A DNA stretch of 47,320 nt, taken from Bacteroidota bacterium. GTDB lineage: Bacteria; Bacteroidota; Bacteroidia; Bacteroidales; Bacteroidaceae. The DNA lies in the NCBI GenBank assembly GCA_023458215.1, contig JAEXAJ010000199.1, forward strand, positions 1 through 47,320, written 5' to 3'. Positions 29,551-39,107 of this stretch are shown piece after piece. Position 1 is the stretch's first letter. Each line of letters opens with the position of its first letter. The notes beneath the pieces were generated by a model. The model did no database searches. It was not told the DNA's origin and was given only the letters and a program-made list of their open reading frames with translations. Both the position numbers and the translations under genes were made by a program.

Positions 29551-31503
29551 CTAATAACCAGGGTTCTGTTTGCAGTTCGGATTCTTGGTGATCTCACCGC
29601 TCGGAATCTGCTGATAATAATTGCGGGTATCGAAAGTATACACCTTGCCACCTTGTTCTTGGAGTTTGATGTCCATGAAGTACTTCATAGCGTCAGCCGC
29701 AAAGAAAGGTTGCAGAGTTCTATATGTACGGGTGGATTGTTCTTTATGGATAATCCGCCAACGTTTCAAGTCCCAATAGGTTTTGTTTTCAAAAGATAAC
29801 TCTTTGCGGCGTTCTGTACGAACAACGTCGATCGTTACATCAGTAGAGGAATTCAGCTGTGATGCACCGGCACGTTCACGGATGTCATTCACACATTTAA
29901 ATGCAACATCTTTGTAGTTGTCACCCGATGCGTCAGTTGTTACTCCGGCTGCTACCAGTTCCATAGCGGCTTCGGCACGATTCAGAAGAACTTCTGCATA
30001 ACGGATGTCAATCCAGTTTTGTGAGGACTGATTCCAATTCGTATTTTGTTGGTTAGGATTGAGGTATTTGCGAATAAGGAAACCTGAAACTGTGCAACCT
30101 ATTTCCTGGAACTTCACGGAACCGCTTTTGCCGGCACGTTTCATCTTGCTGCCATCCTTTAGGGTAATAGCTGCGGCATCGGTATTCTGAGATTCACGTT
30201 TGGCAAGTTTCAGCAAACTTGTTGCATCGTCTACGTATGCAGAATAGTCATCGTAAAAATTATAAGTATCTGGCGGAAGAAGCGGAGATATCTTATCACC
30301 TGTTCCTACCCAAATGCCACGGCGGATTTCGATAGACTGACCTTTGAATTCATCGCCTGGCAAAAGAACTGTGGCGCGCAGACGTGGCTCAGCATTCTTA
30401 AAAGGTTCCATTGTTGTTTCGAATAATTTGTAATAACCTTCGGTATCGAAGTTCTTAAAGTGTCCGTTAGCATCTTTCTCAAAGCCTTCAAACATTTCTA
30501 CGAAGTCCAATGTCGGGCAGATTTCAGTATTACTACCTCCGGTAGAGGTTTGAGTGGGCTGTGCAAAACAATCGTAAGAGTGTACGGATTCCGGATAGTT
30601 GAAATACTTCACAAAGATATTCTCTTTGGTATCCTTAAGGAAGATATTAACAAAGTTGGTGTATTGAGCATCCTTATCATCTGCTACCCATTCGCCTTTA
30701 TAGAGTTCGTATCCACCTTCATCTACAATTTTAGAAGCTGCATAAGCCTGCTTGAAGTAATCTGTTGCACGTTCTGCAGGGATACCACAGATGCGAACAT
30801 TGTTGTATACTTCATTTACTTCATTGTACTTGGCTATAGAACCAGCGTGGAGCATGGCACGTGACTTAAAGGCAGCAGCCACATATTTATTAGCACGACC
30901 TTTTTGGCTTTTCAGGGGCAAGTGTGCAATGGCGTAATCCAAGTCTTTGGCGATGAAATCCCAAGTTGCCTCTTCTGAGTCACGGAATAATTGAGTTTGA
31001 GGAATCGATACGCTGGCAGGATAATCTACAACTTTATCAATTACAGGTACACCACCATAGCGTTTTACCAATGCATAATATGTATAGGCACGTAGAAAAG
31101 TAGCTTCAGCAATCAGGTTTTCTACTTCGGCAGCACTGTGTGAACTTTCATATTTTGGAAGAGTTTCCATGAAATAGTTCATTTCTCGGATTGCAGCATA
31201 TGCGGCGTCCCAGTAGTTGGCCTTTTCTATTTCTGCTCCATGAGTATCACGACTGACGGCTTCTCCTGTGAGGCAAGAGGGTTGTGCAAAGTTTGAACCT
31301 CCGGAGAAGAACATATTGGCATGAGAATAGCGGAAGTCTTCTACGGGCAGTGTACTGTACAGACGTGCCATATAGCTTGTAACGCCTTCTGTACTGCCGA
31401 ATATTTCTTTGTCACCGAGGATGTTCATCGGCGGGATGTCCATATCTACACAAGAGGTCATGGCTCCCAGGCATAATGCGAATATATATTTTTTTAGTTT
31501 CAT
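29551..31503 (-). CDS. SusD-family glycan-binding lipoprotein (PUL 2)
   Basis: This 650-residue surface lipoprotein has a type II signal peptide (MKLKKYIFALCLGAMTSC, lipid on Cys18) followed by VDMDIPPMN. SusD features are the KEIFGSTEGVTSYMARLYSTLP start, AEVENLIAEATFLRAYTYYALVKRYGGVPVIDKV with TPR-like helices, and the C-terminal IDIRYAEVLLNRAEAAMELV plus VRTERRKELSFENKTYWDLKRWRI. At about 650 residues it is longer than PUL 1 SusD, with the extra length in the middle, typical of large-glycan binders. It starts 11 bases after the susC stop, so the two are certainly co-transcribed. Its ligand is presumably the mannose-rich glycan handled by the GH38/GH92 set. Confidence 0.96.
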   Translation of the reverse strand: MKLKKYIFALCLGAMTSCVDMDIPPMNILGDKEIFGSTEGVTSYMARLYSTLPVEDFRYSHANMFFSGGSNFAQPSCLTGEAVSRDTHGAEIEKANYWDAAYAAIREMNYFMETLPKYESSHSAAEVENLIAEATFLRAYTYYALVKRYGGVPVIDKVVDYPASVSIPQTQLFRDSEEATWDFIAKDLDYAIAHLPLKSQKGRANKYVAAAFKSRAMLHAGSIAKYNEVNEVYNNVRICGIPAERATDYFKQAYAASKIVDEGGYELYKGEWVADDKDAQYTNFVNIFLKDTKENIFVKYFNYPESVHSYDCFAQPTQTSTGGSNTEICPTLDFVEMFEGFEKDANGHFKNFDTEGYYKLFETTMEPFKNAEPRLRATVLLPGDEFKGQSIEIRRGIWVGTGDKISPLLPPDTYNFYDDYSAYVDDATSLLKLAKRESQNTDAAAITLKDGSKMKRAGKSGSVKFQEIGCTVSGFLIRKYLNPNQQNTNWNQSSQNWIDIRYAEVLLNRAEAAMELVAAGVTTDASGDNYKDVAFKCVNDIRERAGASQLNSSTDVTIDVVRTERRKELSFENKTYWDLKRWRIIHKEQSTRTYRTLQPFFAADAMKYFMDIKLQEQGGKVYTFDTRNYYQQIPSGEITKNPNCKQNPGY

Positions 31504-31514
31504 AGTGTCAATCT

Positions 31515-34500
31515 TTAGAATTTAATATTTGCACCTACTGTGATAGTCTTGTTCAAAGGATAATTATATCCATAGTTGGAAGATGGGAATTCAGGGTCAC
31601 AATATTTTAAACCTGTAAAGGTAAGTAGATTATATCCACTCAGATATATGCGGACGTTTTGTACTCCAACTTTCGTTAACCATACCTTAGGCAGTGTATA
31701 TCCCAATTCGATAGTCTTTAGACGCAGATATGCTGCATTCTGCATATTAAACTTCGAGTTTTGGTTTGGTAATGAACCGGTGTAAGCATAGTGACCGCTA
31801 ATCCATTCGGTTGATGGATTGTAAGGATCTGCATGGCTGTCGGCGGGACGCCAACGGTCCATGAATTGATCAAGTGCATTGGTATTAGCCCACAAAGGAT
31901 CGTATAATAGTTCTGAGTAAGAGATATGGCGCATGGCAGCTCCTTGGAATAACATGCTAAGGTCAATTCCTTTCCAACTTCCGTTAAGTGTAAGACCGAA
32001 GTTCAACAGAGGACGGTCTCCTGAGTTAGTCAATGGGCGTACATCCAGATCATTAATCCAGCCGTCCCCGTTCCAGTCTTCATAATTGTAGTCTCCGATT
32101 ACTGAACCCCGGCCTACATAAATAGGATTGTAATAGATTTGGTCCCAACTGGTAAGACGATTACCTGTACCGTAGCCCCACCATAAATCTTTATATCGGT
32201 CATTGGAGTTCTCTTTCCAGTTCAAGTAAGAGTTACCTTTGCGTGCTCCTTCGATGTGTTTATTCATTGAACGTGCGTAAGCTACATTTCCTTTTATTTC
32301 ATAGTTGAAATCTTCTATTCGGTTGCGATGACTTATTTCCACTTCGAAACCACGGGTCAAGTCGCCATTAAGATTCTCTTGTGGTAATGCGGCACCTACA
32401 ATTCCCGGAAGACTCGCGTTGCGGGTTGCCAATAAACCGTCACGGTCACGTCTGAAGTAATCAAAAGAAAGACCTAGTAGACCATTCCAGGCTTCTGCAT
32501 CGAAACCTATATTGAAAGTTTTGGCAGAAATCCATGAAATATTGTTATTTGCTAATCCTTTGGTAGCCGAGGCATTCACGAATTTTCCATCGAAGATGGC
32601 TCCGCCAGGCATTGAATTAGAACCTCCGCCTACTGGGTAAGTGTATCCGGTAAGGAACTGATAAGCGAGTGCGCCATCATCACCCATCTTGCCCCAAGAT
32701 GCACGAACTTTGAAGTTATTAATGAATTGCATGAATGATTCTTTCCAAAAAGCTTCTTCTGATACTCTCCAACCTCCCGATACTGACGGGAACATTACCC
32801 AACGTGAGTTTGAAGGGAATTTGGAAGATCCTTCATAGCGGAAAGCAAATTCCAAAAGATATTTTGAATTGTAATCGTAAGCAAGTCTACCTACCCACGC
32901 TTGGTTGGCGCGTTCGTAAAGTGCACCGGCGTCCGTGCTTTGGGTGAATTGTTGGTTTTCCTTATTGCCGGCAAATACTTGGTCAATAGGAATTGACAGC
33001 TCTTTATTTCCTCCAAAGTTATCTCCTTCGTAGGTCGATTGTTCAAAGAGAACCATGGCATTTACATTATGTCCTTTGAAGTTGCGCGAGTAGTTGGCAC
33101 CCAATTGCCATAAATTATTGTCTTTGCCATAATAGGTACGACCTACTTTCGACGGATTATTACGTGTATAAACTTGGTCGCCACGATATGATTTCCAGGT
33201 TTTCTCGAACTGTTTGTTGTCATTCATAATAAAGTCATAGCTATACATCGCTTTCAAGTTCAGTCCTTTCACTCCCGGAACTTCATAAGTAACTGTCATG
33301 CTGGATTGGAACCATTTGCTTTTATATGATTTGTAACCTACCAAGTCGGGGTCCATCATGGCAACCGGGTTAATCAAAGTAGTGTTAGAGGGCTGAGTGT
33401 ACCTTCCTTCTACTCCATCTTGATAAATGGGGTCCATAGGTTGCATCAACCAAAGTCCACGTACTATGTCGTAAGCGCCATAATGGGGGGTATTACGTTC
33501 ATCCATCAATCCGGAAATATTCAAATCAACTTTAAGTCGGTTCGTGATATTGGCTGATAAGTTACTGCGTAATGTATATTTGTCATAATTCAAGGCGTTA
33601 GTCTGAATAAAACTTTCCTGAGACTGGTAGCCTATGCTTGCATAGTAGCTTACTTTATCTGTACCTCCCGAAATGCTTAATGTATGCTGGGTTTGAGGCG
33701 CTGTGTTGCGTATAACTGCATCTCGCCAGTTTGTAGTCTCAGCACTAGCAATCTGTTCATCAGTCCATCCAGCACCACCGCCATCTACATTATGTCTACT
33801 TTTTTCATTGGATAAAGTCATCCACTCTGCTGAGGTAACAAGATCTGGAAAGTTAGAAGGCTTCTGCCAGCTATAACTACCTGTATAGTTGATTTCTGCC
33901 TTGCCTTTAGCTCCTTTCTTTGTGGTGATAAGTACGACACCGTTTGCTGCGCGTACACCATAGATAGAGGCCGAAGCATCTTTCAACACAGAGATGCTTT
34001 CTACATCTTCCGGGTCAATGCGTGCCATGTTGTCGCGAGGTATACCATCGATGATAATCAGCGGAGTACCCAGACCACGAATATCCATTACCGAGCCAAA
34101 AGCGCCCGGTTCACTGGAGTTTTGGACAACGCGTAAACCTGCAATTTTACCGGTCAGTGAATTCTGAAGGTTTTCGTTCTTGGTGGTCACAATATCCTTT
34201 GAGGTTACAGCTGCGACAGCGCCGGTTAGAGTTTGCTTCTTTTGTACCCCGTACCCTACTACAACCAATTCGTCCAGTAATACATCATCGCTTTTTAATA
34301 CTATGTTGTATACCTTCTTGTTCTTGTTGACTGTGATCGTTTGTGTAGTATATCCAATGTAGCTAATCTTTAGAACTGAATTGCTTTTTACAACCAGTGA
34401 GAACTTTCCATCCATGTCGGTCACGCATCCTTGCTGTGTTTTTGTGTCGATTACAGATGCACCAATCACGGATTCGGTGCCGTCTGTCACCGTACCGGAC

Positions 34501-34607
34501 ACCGTGAAGGAGTCATCTTGTGCATGTAGCGATAGTGTCATGAGTGACATCACTACACACATCCAAACCTTGAAAAGGTTTTGTACTGTAACTTTTTTCA
34601 TACGCAT
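31515..34607 (-). CDS. SusC-family TonB-dependent transporter (PUL 2)
   Basis: The 1030-residue outer-membrane importer has a signal peptide (ending about SLHAQ), then directly a carboxypeptidase-like domain (FTVSGTVTDGTESVIGASVIDTK), the TonB plug (LDELVVVGYGVQKKQTLTGAV, ISVLKDASASIYGVRAANGVVLITTKKG), and a barrel ending TVGANIKF. Unlike the PUL 1 homologue it has no STN domain, so it does not signal through a FecR protein. Regulation of PUL 2 must come from elsewhere, for example a hybrid two-component sensor outside the window. The N-terminus could be at 34607 or two codons later. It follows the GH38 gene by 58 bases. Confidence 0.97.
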   Translation of the reverse strand: MRMKKVTVQNLFKVWMCVVMSLMTLSLHAQDDSFTVSGTVTDGTESVIGASVIDTKTQQGCVTDMDGKFSLVVKSNSVLKISYIGYTTQTITVNKNKKVYNIVLKSDDVLLDELVVVGYGVQKKQTLTGAVAAVTSKDIVTTKNENLQNSLTGKIAGLRVVQNSSEPGAFGSVMDIRGLGTPLIIIDGIPRDNMARIDPEDVESISVLKDASASIYGVRAANGVVLITTKKGAKGKAEINYTGSYSWQKPSNFPDLVTSAEWMTLSNEKSRHNVDGGGAGWTDEQIASAETTNWRDAVIRNTAPQTQHTLSISGGTDKVSYYASIGYQSQESFIQTNALNYDKYTLRSNLSANITNRLKVDLNISGLMDERNTPHYGAYDIVRGLWLMQPMDPIYQDGVEGRYTQPSNTTLINPVAMMDPDLVGYKSYKSKWFQSSMTVTYEVPGVKGLNLKAMYSYDFIMNDNKQFEKTWKSYRGDQVYTRNNPSKVGRTYYGKDNNLWQLGANYSRNFKGHNVNAMVLFEQSTYEGDNFGGNKELSIPIDQVFAGNKENQQFTQSTDAGALYERANQAWVGRLAYDYNSKYLLEFAFRYEGSSKFPSNSRWVMFPSVSGGWRVSEEAFWKESFMQFINNFKVRASWGKMGDDGALAYQFLTGYTYPVGGGSNSMPGGAIFDGKFVNASATKGLANNNISWISAKTFNIGFDAEAWNGLLGLSFDYFRRDRDGLLATRNASLPGIVGAALPQENLNGDLTRGFEVEISHRNRIEDFNYEIKGNVAYARSMNKHIEGARKGNSYLNWKENSNDRYKDLWWGYGTGNRLTSWDQIYYNPIYVGRGSVIGDYNYEDWNGDGWINDLDVRPLTNSGDRPLLNFGLTLNGSWKGIDLSMLFQGAAMRHISYSELLYDPLWANTNALDQFMDRWRPADSHADPYNPSTEWISGHYAYTGSLPNQNSKFNMQNAAYLRLKTIELGYTLPKVWLTKVGVQNVRIYLSGYNLLTFTGLKYCDPEFPSSNYGYNYPLNKTITVGANIKF

Positions 34608-34665
34608 TTTAATTTAATTGGTTTCAATTTTTACTCATAATTTATAGTTTTGTTATTCAGTTATT

Positions 34666-37600
34666 CTATTCTTTTGTGTCTACTTTCAGTTGGATGTACT
34701 CATAGGGTTTCATCCAGAAAGATTGGTCGTTGAACGGTTTTAAGGGTGTTTGTTTATTGTCGCATGTGCTAATGCGTTTTGCCTTCATACTACCCCAGAC
34801 AAAAGATGAATTTACACTTTGGTTGCCCATGTTATGCAGGCTGATGATGTATCCTTTTCCATCATCCGAAGGCTTTATACTAGATACTGCAATTCGGTTG
34901 CGTCCTTTTAGGCGGAACAATTGTCCGGTTTGCTGGGAGTTATTGCTTCGTACGGCAATCAATTCCGATTCGCGCTCGACACCCCGTTGTTTCAGTTTTA
35001 AGTCAACCGGGTCGGAGGGATACAAGGAGTAACGAAATACTGCAATACCATCTTGAGATGCTTTGTAGTTCGTTCGCCAGGTGTTAGTCATTACCCACGA
35101 ATAGATAACGGGTGATATTTTGGCTGATTGCATCCAACCATATCCGTGACGGGGATTCAAACGATAATCCAATCCGGTAGCGGTACCTAGCTCTACAAAG
35201 GGGGCATCTATGGTAGTCAGGGAAATGGCATGTTCCAAGTCGCCTACTGCAATGCCGTTCTGCAGAGAATAGTAGTTCTTGTTGACACCTTCCAATTGTT
35301 CGCGTTCAGGGTGGATTTCACTCATGGCTAAGTCCATTGTAATTTCGGGCTGCTGAATGCTGAAAGGAAATACAAAGTGGACATTCTCAGGTTCCAAGAT
35401 GTCTTGCTTATCCAAAGTGTTACAGAGGTCTACACGATTTATTCCTTTATAGATAGTAACGTCTCTCCAAAGAAGATTGCAACCCGGAGCCTTCGATTCA
35501 ATGCGCAGGGTAGCGGCTATGGGGCCATCATCGAGCAAGATGATTCTATCGATATGCTCTACACCATGTGAATTGGCATTCAGGCGATCGGCATAGAGAT
35601 AATCGTTTAAACCATTGCCTGATGCATATTCGAAAGGACTATTTTTTGCTTTCAGTGAGCGGATAGTACCCTTTATCGGGTCTATTTCAACTTGCACCAG
35701 TCCATTGTCCAGTTTGTTGTCTGCCGTACACAGAGAAGAAAAACTGTTGTTGCCTGTTTTTTGCTTCGAAGGTACGATTTGATAAACAGATGAAGATAGT
35801 GCCGGCACTTCTTCTGCAATGAATATCCATCGTCCATTGTGTAGGCGTTGGGTTTCCACTCTGTCGCCGTTTGAATTGAGGATTGCTTTGCCGGTCAGGT
35901 CGATTGTCGAATCGAGGGTGACAACATCGGAACGTGTCCACAAATTTGTATTCAGTATGTGGATGTAGTTACCATGGTTATCAGCTAGCGATTTCAAAGC
36001 ATCCTTATATAAAGAGCGTGACTGCATATCCGCATTGTCTGCGTACATTTTCTTTCCAGCCCACAGATCTTTTGTGAACTGTGAGTGTGGTTGCGGTCCG
36101 CTAGCCGATGCTCCCCAAGTATGCTCGGAGAAAAGAAGTACGTTTTTCCAGGCTTCGGCAAACTTATCTGTAGGAAACGACTGACTGGTAGCAAGCATAC
36201 TCCATAAAACTTCCGTTTGTGCCAGCCGGGCAGCAGAGTTGCGGTTTATAGCTGTTTCACGGGCGGTAGATGCTGCTCCGTCTTCCCAGGTGGGGGTCAT
36301 GTCGCCGCCATAAGTGGGTAATTCACGACCATAACGAGCCTCGAAATCTGTAAAAAACTCTTTAGCTGTAGAAATGCGGAATTGTGGAGAGTCGTAACGC
36401 TCGTTCCATTTGCGGATCACATCGGGCATGGATTCATCGGGTGGTCCGTTATCTCCATGAACTGTATAGCGCAGGTAGCAGGTGTTATAAGGAAACTCAT
36501 CAGTTTCAAGTTCGCTCAGATAACTCCAGATGGGTTCTAATCCACATACTCCGATGCGGTTTGCCAGCCAACCGTGAAACCAAGAGTAGCCACGTCCGGC
36601 TTGCCACACAAGTACTTTGTCCGTACCGGATTGTGACTGCCAATAAAAGGGGCGATCACCCCATTTGATATGCAGAGCGGCGGCACGGTCATTGCCTATT
36701 TTTCCATAGAAAGGGACGTAATTGGGACCCGGGGAGAAATACTTTACTCCATTTTTTGCCATAGAAGTCGCTAATCCCCATACTTGGCCGGGTACATCAC
36801 TCATCATGGCTGTATTGAGTTCGACACCAAGCTCTTTGCTGATACGGTGTCCGTCATCAAAGATGTGCATCAACTCTTCCTGACGACTGATGCCAGTAAG
36901 GATACTGCCCAGCCCCATATCTACGTTAATGGTACCGTTACGGATGGCTTTTATCAGTCGGGCTGCTTTTTCTGTTCCGGCGTATTTATCCAGATAGGCT
37001 GTAATGGCCCAAGTAGCTTCTGTGTTCCAGCGATAACGTGCGCCGTCGGGATAGTTTTGGGTACGTTCTGCCAAGTCGAGTGCACGTTCTAATATACGCC
37101 ATTGGAGTTTCATTACATCATCTTGCCGATGGGTGTATCCAATATCGAGGTGAGAATGCGGAAAGAAACATACGGTCCATTTGCGGGCTCCGGGCACTTG
37201 ACATTTATTTTCGACAATGCCTTGCCGACTGTTGACTTTTACTTTTAATGAAGTGGCCTCTTCCATATATCCGGCAGGGAAGCATCCTGAAAGCTCATCT
37301 GTTCCTATAGCGGACGCAGGTATTTTTTCTCTCCAGGTTTTCTCACCAAGTTGGAAAGTTATTTCTGCCTCGGTATAAACAGGGGTATTGAACCGTAATA
37401 AGTATTCTCTTTTAGGTCCATCGGGACTTTTTAAGTAACCTTGCCCTGCTGAAAATGAAAAATCTTTCAGTGGTGGCAGAGTGGAGGTTGGTACAGACTC
37501 TTTGCGGTAGAAGCGTATTTCGCTCAAACCATAATAATCTATATTCTGTTGCAAGTCGGCTGCTTCCTGCAATACGATTGGGTTTTTGCGGTCGTAGTGG

Positions 37601-38151
37601 TTGCCTTCGCCATCGGCGGCGGCTGTTAGGCAGATGTATCGCGCCTGCAATCCGGGCGTTTCTAAGGTGAAGTCGGCTGCTTCGGGATTACGCCCTATTG
37701 ATTCGGGGATTATATGATAGGGAAGTTGTTTGTTTTTTAGCAAATTCCATACTTTGCCGTCTGCTGAGTATTCTATGTAGACCTTGTTCAAACCGCGACG
37801 AGTATGTTCGCTTTGATTGTGATTCCATATCTGTATGAGGTCTATTTGCTGGTTGTTCTTACTTAAATCGCATGCAAACCATACAATACCTTTTTGGGTG
37901 TCTTGGTTGTACTGAACCTGATTTCTGGAAACTTTTGATACCCACATACCATTGCCTAAGTTGTGCGCATTGTGTTTTCTACCTACCATGCCGTCTCCAT
38001 TGACGACGCTTTGTGTAGAGCCAGCATTAAGTTCACTGCTGGCTGAGGCTTTAATATTGTCGGGAGGTATCTGTTTGAATACAGATGTGTGTTGTGCATG
38101 ACTGGCAGTAGTCATGAGCATCGTTAGTAATATAACAGCGATTTTCTTCAT
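34666..38151 (-). CDS. GH38-type alpha-mannosidase with N-terminal discoidin-like domain
   Basis: This 1161-residue secreted enzyme has a signal peptide (MKKIAVILLTMLMTTASHAQ). An F5/8-type-C-like carbohydrate-binding region follows (about residues 30-215: IKASASSELNAGSTQSVVNG, LIQIWNHNQSEHTRRGLNKVYIEYS). The GH38 catalytic part starts near residue 325 with HSHLDIGYTH, giving zinc ligands His334 and Asp336. Asp452 in MMSDVPGQVWG is the likely nucleophile and His677 in SEHTWGA a further zinc ligand. The C-terminal beta domains (about 790-1150) are of the GH38 C type. It is the first gene before susC in the operon. The linkage (alpha-1,2, 1,3 or 1,6) cannot be told from sequence, and the motif differs from the HSHNDPGW of eukaryotic mannosidase II. 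Confidence 0.85.
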   Translation of the reverse strand: MKKIAVILLTMLMTTASHAQHTSVFKQIPPDNIKASASSELNAGSTQSVVNGDGMVGRKHNAHNLGNGMWVSKVSRNQVQYNQDTQKGIVWFACDLSKNNQQIDLIQIWNHNQSEHTRRGLNKVYIEYSADGKVWNLLKNKQLPYHIIPESIGRNPEAADFTLETPGLQARYICLTAAADGEGNHYDRKNPIVLQEAADLQQNIDYYGLSEIRFYRKESVPTSTLPPLKDFSFSAGQGYLKSPDGPKREYLLRFNTPVYTEAEITFQLGEKTWREKIPASAIGTDELSGCFPAGYMEEATSLKVKVNSRQGIVENKCQVPGARKWTVCFFPHSHLDIGYTHRQDDVMKLQWRILERALDLAERTQNYPDGARYRWNTEATWAITAYLDKYAGTEKAARLIKAIRNGTINVDMGLGSILTGISRQEELMHIFDDGHRISKELGVELNTAMMSDVPGQVWGLATSMAKNGVKYFSPGPNYVPFYGKIGNDRAAALHIKWGDRPFYWQSQSGTDKVLVWQAGRGYSWFHGWLANRIGVCGLEPIWSYLSELETDEFPYNTCYLRYTVHGDNGPPDESMPDVIRKWNERYDSPQFRISTAKEFFTDFEARYGRELPTYGGDMTPTWEDGAASTARETAINRNSAARLAQTEVLWSMLATSQSFPTDKFAEAWKNVLLFSEHTWGASASGPQPHSQFTKDLWAGKKMYADNADMQSRSLYKDALKSLADNHGNYIHILNTNLWTRSDVVTLDSTIDLTGKAILNSNGDRVETQRLHNGRWIFIAEEVPALSSSVYQIVPSKQKTGNNSFSSLCTADNKLDNGLVQVEIDPIKGTIRSLKAKNSPFEYASGNGLNDYLYADRLNANSHGVEHIDRIILLDDGPIAATLRIESKAPGCNLLWRDVTIYKGINRVDLCNTLDKQDILEPENVHFVFPFSIQQPEITMDLAMSEIHPEREQLEGVNKNYYSLQNGIAVGDLEHAISLTTIDAPFVELGTATGLDYRLNPRHGYGWMQSAKISPVIYSWVMTNTWRTNYKASQDGIAVFRYSLYPSDPVDLKLKQRGVERESELIAVRSNNSQQTGQLFRLKGRNRIAVSSIKPSDDGKGYIISLHNMGNQSVNSSFVWGSMKAKRISTCDNKQTPLKPFNDQSFWMKPYEYIQLKVDTKE

Positions 38152-38237
38152 CCTGTTTTCTATTAGATTGTTTAATGTCTGAAAGTAGTTTTGGATATTT
38201 TATACATACCATTATATGTTCATACATATATTGATGG

Positions 38238-38245
38238 CAAATATA
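38238..38245 (-). promoter_or_regulatory. -7 box for the GH38-susCD operon
   Basis: On the minus strand TATATTTG (38245-38238) matches TAnnTTTG and lies 86 bases upstream of the GH38 start. At the -33 distance only TTGTG is seen (about 38268-38264), a weak match. Confidence 0.45.
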
Positions 38246-38708
38246 TTAATTAAATATTTAGTTCACAATAAAAACCTAAATTATTTTATTATAAACAATT
38301 AATTTAAATAAGAAAGATAAGATTATATAAAAGTTCTTGTTGGCTGATTAACTAAAATGCAAACTTGATTTTATAATGGTAATATACTGTTTGATAGGTC
38401 GTTAATGAGGTGTTGTTTATGGCCGTTTTTATGAGTTATTTCAAAAATAAGTTTTTGTAGCAATATGAATATTGAATAGAAAACTGTTACTACAATGTTT
38501 CTACATTATTTTTTATTTGTTGATACATTGTTGTTTTGTCATTTGTTGAGAGAGATTGAGATAGCATAAGAAATAGCGATTGAATGCCTTTTATTTTACT
38601 TAGTCCTCAGGTATGGTGCATCCATGTTATAGGTTGTAGTCTGATATTACAGTTAAAAACAATTTAAACATGGGGTGTTGTTCTGTTTTGCTTTTGACTT
38701 TATGAAGT

Positions 38709-38790
38709 GTTTACAGTAGTGAATATATAAAGTTACAGTTGTGAATGGATCTGTTTATTTAAGTAAATAGATTTAATTACTGCTGTAAAC
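38709..38790. repeat. Array of four palindromic units, 22-base period (array 4)
   Basis: Cores TTACAGTAGTGA (38711-38722), TTACAGTTGTGA (38733-38744), TTATTTAAGTAA (38755-38766) and TTACTGCTGTAA (38777-38788) begin exactly 22 bases apart. With flanking bases they fit RTTTACNNNNGTRAAY. The outer units also form an inverted repeat, AAGTGTTTACAG and CTGTAAACACTT. The region is AT-rich, which raises the chance of such palindromes, but the constant phase over four units is hard to get by chance. It lies about 560 bases upstream of the GH38 start and could be an operator array. Confidence 0.75.
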
Positions 38791-38976
38791 ACTTTATATA
38801 AATAAGGCTTAAATATAATATGCGTAAGGACTGAGTAGAATAAACCACATACTTTAGTGTATCAAATACCTGTATTTTGCGCAAGAAAGACCTGTTTTTA
38901 TAAAATTAAAGAGTAATTTATTTATTTGCTAAATAGATAGTAATATTCTAGTAATTAGGAACTTGTTGTAGTTTTA

Positions 38977-39026
38977 CCTGATAGCAGCTATGAGGGTAAA
39001 CGCTTACTCTCATAGTTGCTATCAGG
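38977..39026 (-). terminator. Long hairpin downstream of the MFS gene
   Basis: Twenty-three-base arms (38977-38999 and 39004-39026) pair except for two G-T wobbles around a four-base loop. Further copies of the CCCTCAT/ATGAGGG half-unit occur at 39031-39037 and 39083-39091. It lies about 80 bases after the MFS stop on the minus strand and probably ends or protects the GH92-GH92-sulfatase-MFS message. Confidence 0.75.
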
Positions 39027-39107
39027 GTTGCCCTCATACTTCAAATGCCGATGAATAAAGTGATACAGAGCATTTATGAGAGCATGAGGGTAAAAGTGTC
39101 TACAAAA

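Larger units (their letters stand above)
38152..39107. other. AT-rich 956-base gene-free region between the two halves of PUL 2
   Basis: No credible gene is seen. It holds a -7 box for GH38 (38238-38245), a palindrome CAATATGAATATTG (38461-38474), palindrome array 4 (38709-38790) inside a larger inverted repeat, and a composite hairpin (38977-39026) that follows the MFS gene. Base composition is visibly more AT-rich than the flanking genes. Confidence 0.75.

Noticed and set aside
38152..39107. Possible small gene or RNA gene in the 956-base gap
   Set aside because: No open frame with a plausible start and ribosome site, and no tRNA-like fold; only repeats and a promoter could be supported.
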